A stretch of DNA of 64,000 nucleotides from NCBI RefSeq assembly GCF_020873895.1, contig NZ_JAHWGT010000005.1, forward strand, positions 1 to 64,000. Direction: 5' to 3'. How positions within the stretch are numbered: the stretch's first letter is position 1; every line of letters starts with the position of its first letter. The DNA is from Streptomyces sp. DH12. Lineage in GTDB: Bacteria > Actinomycetota > Actinomycetes > Streptomycetales > Streptomycetaceae. Positions 58,985 through 64,000 of this stretch are shown here, piece after piece. The position numbers were made by a program, and so were the translations under genes. Below the pieces are notes generated by a model, which was not told the origin of the DNA, did not search any database, and saw only the letters and a program-made list of their open reading frames with translations.

Positions 58985-59941
58985 GCCGTCGTCGGCCGCG
59001 GGCCGGGAGCGGAAGGTGCGACGGTAGGTGTCGGGCGGCACGCCGACCGTGCGGTGGAAGTGCCGGCGCAGCGTCGTGGCCGTGCCCATCCCGGTGGCCG
59101 CCGCGACGGCCTCCACGCTGTCGTCGGTGGCCTCCAGCAACTCCTGGGCGCGCCGGATCCGTTGGGTCAGCAGCCACCGCAGCGGCGTCGTGCCCGTGAC
59201 GGCCCTGAAGCGCCGGCCCAGGTGCCGCGGACTCATCCCGGCCCGGCGGGCCATGTCCTCCACGGTCAGCGGGCGGTCGAGGCGTTCGACCACCCACGGG
59301 AGCAACGCGGCCAACGGGTGGTCGTCCCGCGCGGGCACCGGCGCGGCGACGAACTGCGCCTGACCGCCCGCCCGGTGCGGCGGCACCACCAGCCGCCGGG
59401 CGACGGCGTTGGCGACCGCCGGGCCGTGGTCCGACCGGACCAGGTGCAGGCACAGGTCCAGCGCGGCGGCCTTCCCGGCGGACGTGAGCACGCTGCCGCC
59501 GTCCACGTACAGCACGTCGGGGTCGACCTCCACGGCCGGGTGACGGGCGGCCAGCGCCGCCGTGTGCGCCCAGTGCGTCGTCGCGCGCCTCCCGTCCAGC
59601 AGACCGGCGGCGGCCAGCACGAACGCGCCCGTGCACAGGGACGCCACCCGCGCGCCCGCCTCGTGCGCCGCGCGCACCGCGTCGACCAGCTCCGCCGGCG
59701 GATCGGCGTCGACGTCCGCCCAGCCGGGGACGACCACGGTGTCGGCGTGCGGCAGCCGGTCCAGCCCGTGGTCGGGCCGCAAGCCGAACGGGCCGACCCC
59801 GACACCGCCCCGGGCCCCGCACACCTCCACGTCGTACCAGGGGACCTCCACGGTCGCCGGCGCGGTCCCGAACACCTCGTACGCCACCGCCAGCTCGAAG
59901 TGCAGCATCCCGTCCGTGACGGCCAACGCGACAGTCCCCAT
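58946..59941 (-). CDS. GATase1-like AraC-family regulator
   Basis: A 331-residue regulator (FtrA/GlxA type). Residues about 5-180 form a DJ-1/PfpI-like domain with the elbow VASLCTGAFVLAAAGLLDGR; residues about 225-320 are the AraC double HTH (MARRAGMSPRHLGRRF, VEAVAAATGMGTATTLRRHF). Start ATG 59941 follows TACACT by seven bases with no Shine-Dalgarno site, so leaderless; GTG 59962 is the alternative. An inverted repeat covers its start region. Divergent from the saccharopine dehydrogenase-like gene, which it may control. Confidence 0.9.
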   Translation of the reverse strand: MGTVALAVTDGMLHFELAVAYEVFGTAPATVEVPWYDVEVCGARGGVGVGPFGLRPDHGLDRLPHADTVVVPGWADVDADPPAELVDAVRAAHEAGARVASLCTGAFVLAAAGLLDGRRATTHWAHTAALAARHPAVEVDPDVLYVDGGSVLTSAGKAAALDLCLHLVRSDHGPAVANAVARRLVVPPHRAGGQAQFVAAPVPARDDHPLAALLPWVVERLDRPLTVEDMARRAGMSPRHLGRRFRAVTGTTPLRWLLTQRIRRAQELLEATDDSVEAVAAATGMGTATTLRRHFHRTVGVPPDTYRRTFRSRPAADDGSGVRHRHLLEPQ

Positions 59942-59975
59942 GTCCGGAAGTGTACGGGTCACGTCGTTCCGGACA
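59941..59975. promoter_or_regulatory. Inverted repeat in AraC/dehydrogenase divergent region
   Basis: TGTCCGGAA (59941-59949) and TTCCGGACA (59967-59975) are perfect nine-base arms with a 17-base spacer; each contains the palindrome TCCGGA. The spacer includes the AraC-gene -10, so binding would shut that promoter. Confidence 0.6.
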
Positions 59976-60039
59976 CTCGCGGTGCATGCCCGTCCCCGGC
60001 AGGATGTCCGTGCTGGATCATCCGACGTGGGGAGAGGTC

Positions 60040-61071
60040 ATGGAGACGCGGCAGACGGTGGCGGTGTACGGCGCGTACGGGCACACCGGGCGGTTCGTGG
60101 TGGCGGAGCTGCGGGAGCGCGGATTCCTCCCGGTCCTCAGCGGCCGTGACGCCCGGAAGCTGGCGGCCGCGGCGTCCGCCGCGCCGGGGGCCGCCGTCCG
60201 CCCGGCGCAGGTGGACGACGCGGCGGCACTCGACCGCGCCCTGGACGGCGCCGCGGCGGTGGTCAACTGCGCCGGGCCCTTCGCCGTGACCGCCGCCCCG
60301 CTCGTCGAGGCGGCGCTGCGCGCCGGGATCCCGTACGTGGACGTGGCGGCCGAGATCGAGGCCAACGTCGACACGTTCGCCCGCTTCACGGACCGGGCCC
60401 GCGCCGCCGGTGTACCGGTCGTCCCCGCCATGGCGTTCTTCGGCGGCCTCGGCGACCTGCTGGCGACCGCCGCGATGGGGGAGTGGACGGACGCCGACGA
60501 GGCGCACGTCGCGTACGCCCTGAGCAGCTGGCACCCCACGCCCGGGACGCGCGCCGCGGGCCGCGTCTCCCGCCGGCGGCGCGACGGCAGACGCGTCCGC
60601 CACACCGCCGGCCGCCTGGAGTACCGCACCGACCCCGCGCCGACCGTGGAGTGGCCCTTCCCCGCCCCCACCGGTCCGCGCGCCGTCATCGCCGAGTTCA
60701 CGATGGCCGACGTCGTCACCCTCCCCAGCCACCTGTCCGTCCCGGAGGTCCGCACGTACATGACGGTGGAGGCGGCCGGGGACGTGTCCGCCCCGGACAC
60801 CCCGGGGCCGTCGGCGGCGGACGCGCGCGGGCGGTCCGAGCAGACCTTCGTCGTGGACACCGTGGTACGCCGAGGCGGCACCGAACGCCGCGCCGTGGCC
60901 ACGGGCCGGGACATCTACGCCGTGACCGCGCCCCTCGCGGTGGAGGCGGTGGAGCGCATCCTCACGGGACGCGCCAAGGCGGTCGGCGTCGCCTCGGCCG
61001 GCGCGGCCTTCGACGCCCCGGACTTCCTGCGCGCCCTGTCGCCGCACCTCACCTGCGCACCGCACCCGTGA
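60040..61071 (+). CDS. Saccharopine dehydrogenase-like oxidoreductase
   Basis: A 343-residue Rossmann protein: VAVYGAYGHTGRFVVAELRE binds the dinucleotide, AAVVNCAGPFAVTAAPLVEA and GIPYVDVAAEIEANVDT are typical of trans-acting enoyl reductase/saccharopine dehydrogenase-like proteins. True lysine metabolism is unlikely since no partner gene is present. GGGGAGAGG before the ATG. Divergent from the GATase1-AraC gene with a shared operator-like repeat. Confidence 0.88.
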   Translation: METRQTVAVYGAYGHTGRFVVAELRERGFLPVLSGRDARKLAAAASAAPGAAVRPAQVDDAAALDRALDGAAAVVNCAGPFAVTAAPLVEAALRAGIPYVDVAAEIEANVDTFARFTDRARAAGVPVVPAMAFFGGLGDLLATAAMGEWTDADEAHVAYALSSWHPTPGTRAAGRVSRRRRDGRRVRHTAGRLEYRTDPAPTVEWPFPAPTGPRAVIAEFTMADVVTLPSHLSVPEVRTYMTVEAAGDVSAPDTPGPSAADARGRSEQTFVVDTVVRRGGTERRAVATGRDIYAVTAPLAVEAVERILTGRAKAVGVASAGAAFDAPDFLRALSPHLTCAPHP

Positions 61072-61110
61072 GGCGGTGCCCGACGGCCGCCCGCGGCCGC
61101 GCGCGGTCCC

Positions 61111-62400
61111 TCACATCCAGGCGTTGATGTGCGGGGAGGTGTCCGCCGCGTACTGCGGCTTCGCGAGGGGGCTCGACGCGACGCCCGTGCCGCGGAACCA
61201 CCACAGCCGGCCGTCCTTGTCGCGGACCAGCAGCGCGCCCTTGCCGACGGCCGATCCCTCACCGGGGGCGATGATCGCCGTGTACCCGCCCCAGCCGGTG
61301 GCGACCTTCGAGCGGGGGGCGTAGGGGCGCGCCGCGTCGCCCGTGCCCCGGTACAGCCACAGGACGCCGGAGGTGTCGCGGGCGTACAGGTCGGCGTGGC
61401 CGTCCCTGGTGACGTCCACACCCCCGGTCAGGGCGTTGTACACCTGCCAACCGGAACCCACCTTGGTACGGGCCGCGAACGGCCGGGCCTCGACGCCCGT
61501 GCCGCGGTACAGCCACAGCACGCCCGCCTTGTCCCGGGCGATCAGGTCGGCGTGGCCGTCGCCCGTGACGTCCCCGGTGCCGCGTACGGAGGAGTAGATG
61601 CTCCAGCCGGTGCCGACGCGCACGCGCGGCTTGAACGCCCCGGTCGCGCCGTACCGCTGGCCGAGGGCGGGGTAGTACCAGAGGGTGCCGGACGGCTCGC
61701 GGGCGACGACGCCGCCTCCCCGGTTGTTCGTGGCGATCGGGGACAGCTTGGTGAGCGCGTCGAAGGCGCTCCACCCCGAGCCGAGCCCGTCGCCGCCGGC
61801 GAGCGGCGGGCCGTCGGTGAGGGTGGGGTAGGACCACAGGTTGCCGACGCGGTCCCGCCCGAAGACGCGGTACGACAGCTCCACCGGATCGTCGCTCAGC
61901 ACCGAGAAGCGCTCCGTCGCCCCGTACGTCTCAGGGGTGGCCGCCGGTGCGAAGGTGGCCCGCAGGTCCATCTCCCAGGCTTCCATGGCCTCGGCGGCCG
62001 TCAGCGTGTACGTGATCGTGCTCGTGCCCGGGCGGAGGTCGCAGGCCGGCCGCCGCTCGCCGTTGGCCAGCACCTCCAGCCGGCAGGTGGCGTTGCCCGC
62101 GCCCTCGGGGACGCCGTAGTTCAGCTGCCGCCACTCGTGTTCGACGAAGGACCGCAGGTGGTCGGCGGTCCTCAGGTCGACGGTGACCCGGCCCGGCTCG
62201 GAGACCTCGACCTCGACGGTGTGCGTCACGGTGCCGCCGGCCGGGATGTCCGGTACGTCCATGGAGAACGACGGCAGGTGCGGCTCGCCGGCCGCCGGCG
62301 CCGCGCCCGCGACGCCGCCGGTCGCCAGGAGCGCCGTGGACGTCGCCACGGCGACGGCCAACCGCCGCCACGCCGACCGGATATGTCGCTGCTCGCCCAT
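61111..62400 (-). CDS. Secreted VCBS/FG-GAP repeat protein
   Basis: A 429-residue precursor with signal peptide (about residues 1-34). Residues about 40-170 form a beta-sandwich (GTVTHTVEVEVSEPGRVTVD, Cys pair CRLEV ... ACDLR). Residues about 190-429 carry tandem VCBS-like blades: GDVTGDGHADLIARDKAGVL, GGVDVTRDGHADLYARDTSG, each followed by WLYRGTG. The DGxxDL-type loops bind calcium in such propellers. Likely an extracellular carbohydrate- or protein-binding protein. GAGGGGA before the ATG. Confidence 0.9.
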   Translation of the reverse strand: MGEQRHIRSAWRRLAVAVATSTALLATGGVAGAAPAAGEPHLPSFSMDVPDIPAGGTVTHTVEVEVSEPGRVTVDLRTADHLRSFVEHEWRQLNYGVPEGAGNATCRLEVLANGERRPACDLRPGTSTITYTLTAAEAMEAWEMDLRATFAPAATPETYGATERFSVLSDDPVELSYRVFGRDRVGNLWSYPTLTDGPPLAGGDGLGSGWSAFDALTKLSPIATNNRGGGVVAREPSGTLWYYPALGQRYGATGAFKPRVRVGTGWSIYSSVRGTGDVTGDGHADLIARDKAGVLWLYRGTGVEARPFAARTKVGSGWQVYNALTGGVDVTRDGHADLYARDTSGVLWLYRGTGDAARPYAPRSKVATGWGGYTAIIAPGEGSAVGKGALLVRDKDGRLWWFRGTGVASSPLAKPQYAADTSPHINAWM

Positions 62401-62521
62401 GGGTCCCCTCGTGTTCCGCCAGGCCGGCGGCGCCGTCCGCCGCCGGTCCCGGCACTGAGACGACCCTCGACACGATCACATGGTTGTACGGCCCGTCAGG
62501 ACCGGGAGCAGCCGGCGGGTG

Positions 62522-63352
62522 TCAGGGGGCGATGGGCAGCTGCCGCTTGTGCTCGGTCAGGCGGTAGCGGCGGACGATCGCCTCGAAGGCGGCCTCGCCG
62601 ACCGGCTTCCCCTCCAGGAAGTCGTCGATCTCGCCGTAGGTGACGCCGAGCGCCTCCTCGTCGGGCTTGCCGGGGCTGAGGCTCTCCAGGTCCGCGGTCG
62701 GCACCTTCCCGACCAGCGACGACGGCGCGCCCAACGCCTCCGCCACCGCGCGGACGCGCCGCTTGGTGAGGCCCGTCAGCGGCACCACGTCGGCCGCCCC
62801 GTCACCGAACTTGGTGAAGAAACCGGAGACCGCCTCGGCGGCGTGGTCGGTGCCCACGACGAGGCCGTCGTGCGCGCCCGCCACCGCGTACTGGGCGATC
62901 ATGCGCTGCCGGGCCTTGATGTTGCCGTGCACGAAGTCCTGGTGGTGCGCGTCGCGGAAGGCGGTGTCACCGGCGAGGAGCGCCTCCAGGGCGGCGTCGC
63001 TCGCGGGCTTCACGTCCACGGTGAGGACGCGGTCGGGGCGGATGAACTCCAGCGCCAGCTGCGCGTCGGCCTCGTCCGCCTGGGTGCCGTACGGCAGCCG
63101 CATCGCGAAGAACACCGCCTCGTGCCCGGCGGCGCGCACCCGCTCCACCGCCAGCTGGCACAGCCGGCCCGCGGTCGTGGAGTCGACACCGCCGCTGATG
63201 CCCAGGACCAGCGCGCGCAGGCCCGTGGAGGTCAGCCGGTCGGCGAGGAACGCCACCCGCCGTTCGATCTCATCCCGCGCGTCGAAGGACGGGCTCACGT
63301 GGAGATCCCGGGCGATCTCCTGCTGGACGGACATGGGCGCCAGGCCGGTCAC
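62522..63352 (-). CDS. nadE: NAD+ synthetase, ammonia-dependent
   Basis: A 276-residue enzyme that amidates nicotinic acid adenine dinucleotide, the last step of NAD synthesis, using ATP and ammonia. The PP-loop is [35 protein letters not shown] and [20 protein letters not shown] are family hallmarks. It lacks the glutaminase domain, matching the short NadE type. GTG start at 63352 with GAGGAG upstream is preferred to ATG 63334. Monocistronic. Confidence 0.96.
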   Translation of the reverse strand: MTGLAPMSVQQEIARDLHVSPSFDARDEIERRVAFLADRLTSTGLRALVLGISGGVDSTTAGRLCQLAVERVRAAGHEAVFFAMRLPYGTQADEADAQLALEFIRPDRVLTVDVKPASDAALEALLAGDTAFRDAHHQDFVHGNIKARQRMIAQYAVAGAHDGLVVGTDHAAEAVSGFFTKFGDGAADVVPLTGLTKRRVRAVAEALGAPSSLVGKVPTADLESLSPGKPDEEALGVTYGEIDDFLEGKPVGEAAFEAIVRRYRLTEHKRQLPIAP

Positions 63353-63526
63353 GGTTGCTCCTCGGTCAGGCCCGTGGCGAAATCCGCACGTGCCGCCGGG
63401 CCGACACCACGGCACGTGTAGGGGACAGTGGCACTCTAGAGGACGCCTCCGACACCCTGCGCGACGCCTCACACCGGGAGGGTGCGGGCCCGGTGCGGGA
63501 CGCCCCGGCGGGGGTAGTCGCAGGGT

Positions 63527-63841
63527 ATGGCGACACGACGACGGCAGTACGCGGTCGCGGCCTCCGGGCGGTGGACCGACGAAGAGGACGGCTTCCGCCG
63601 AAGGCTCCCCGCCGGGGAGGTCCACGCCTGGGAACCCGGCCGGAACGAGACGGTGTGCGGGCTCTCGCTCAGCCGCTCCCAGCTGGCCCGCTTCTCCCAC
63701 GTCCCCTGGGCAGACGCGATCCCCGAGTCCGGTGGCTCCGCCGACCGGGTCCAGCGGCTGTGCCACCGCTGTGCCGCCGTGGCGGGGCGGCGCGGCACGG
63801 ACGCGTCCGCCCCGTGGCGGCGGACCAACCCCCGGCCGTGA
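63527..63841 (+). CDS. Small Cys-containing hypothetical protein
   Basis: A 104-residue protein. [16 protein letters not shown] and [13 protein letters not shown] give three Cys plus His that could form a small metal site. The family ([16 protein letters not shown] opening) looks typical of Streptomyces proteins of unknown function. TAGTCG lies just before the ATG and there is no ribosome-binding site, so it may be leaderless. The remaining sequence to 64000 shows no gene I can support. Confidence 0.65.
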   Translation: MATRRRQYAVAASGRWTDEEDGFRRRLPAGEVHAWEPGRNETVCGLSLSRSQLARFSHVPWADAIPESGGSADRVQRLCHRCAAVAGRRGTDASAPWRRTNPRP

Positions 63842-64000
63842 CCGGGGGAGCCGGACGCCTCCGCCCGTGTGCGGGGAGCCGGTCCGTTGCCGCGGCGGTC
63901 GTCCGTCGGCGACAATGCCCGGCATGACGATGTGAAGAGCGGCTGGCGGACGGCCGCACCGGTGGCTCAGGTCCGGGACGTGGGAGACGGTCCCGGACGG

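Noticed and set aside
63918-63936. GACAAT promoter-like box followed by a three-codon ORF (ATG ACG ATG TGA)
   Set aside because: Too short to call a gene; may be chance or an upstream peptide for a gene beyond the window.

Overview
The window is about 74% G+C with strong third-position GC bias, many GTG starts, four-base stop/start overlaps (ATGA or GTGA) and several apparently leaderless genes. It also carries a SapB-type morphogen locus, so it is almost certainly a Streptomyces chromosome segment. I see no tRNA, rRNA, CRISPR array, insertion sequence or phage module. Gene density is normal for a chromosome arm, rich in regulators, secreted enzymes and small membrane proteins. All functions are read from sequence only; no database search was run.

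Left part (1-20.6 kb): a SapB-type class III lanthipeptide pair (ramC then ramS, reading leftward; transport genes would lie beyond base 1); an MFS transporter; a tandem GNAT protein; a secreted GH18 chitinase behind a pair of DasR-like boxes; and a coupled membrane protein/small protein pair sharing a Gly/Asn/Gln-rich motif. Next come a STAS protein, a three-gene redox operon (haem-oxygenase-like enzyme, HemK2-like methyltransferase, CDGSH iron-sulfur protein), an FAD monooxygenase, and a divergent TetR / P450-ferredoxin unit. The P450 has a TTA codon and a perfect operator just downstream of a sigma-70-like promoter. An SGNH hydrolase, a second TetR and a VanZ-like protein follow.

Middle (20.7-48.4 kb): a cupin; two coupled CNNM/CorC-type transporters behind a possibly structured leader; a cytochrome b561-like protein, a TPR protein and a phosphodiesterase; an XRE-cupin regulator with a paired operator and a DUF6126-like partner; a pectate lyase with a LacI-type site inside its promoter; an SDR divergent to an FUSC-type exporter; an ECF sigma operon ending in a CvnD-like protein that has lost its P-loop; a PheS-related free-standing ligase; a subtilisin; a LuxR-type regulator; an ECF42-type sigma factor with its YCII partner and a matching promoter; a DedA protein; an alpha/beta hydrolase whose reading frame lacks a stop at its natural end; and two small regulator/membrane-protein pairs, each behind a clear inverted repeat.

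Right part (48.5-56.4 kb) is the most striking: an alpha-oxoamine synthase, acyl carrier protein, ketosynthase, NAD-dependent epimerase/reductase and MMPL exporter in one direction, facing a YghO-like GNAT protein. This set matches the Spt/AcpR/CerR/bCerS logic of bacterial ceramide synthesis described in Caulobacter, with a ketosynthase and an exporter added. It is a good candidate for an undescribed actinobacterial sphingolipid-like or amino-ketone lipid pathway. The window ends with a second STAS protein, envelope and secreted proteins, a GATase1-AraC regulator, a saccharopine dehydrogenase-like protein, a secreted VCBS-repeat protein, NAD synthetase (nadE) and a small Cys-containing protein.
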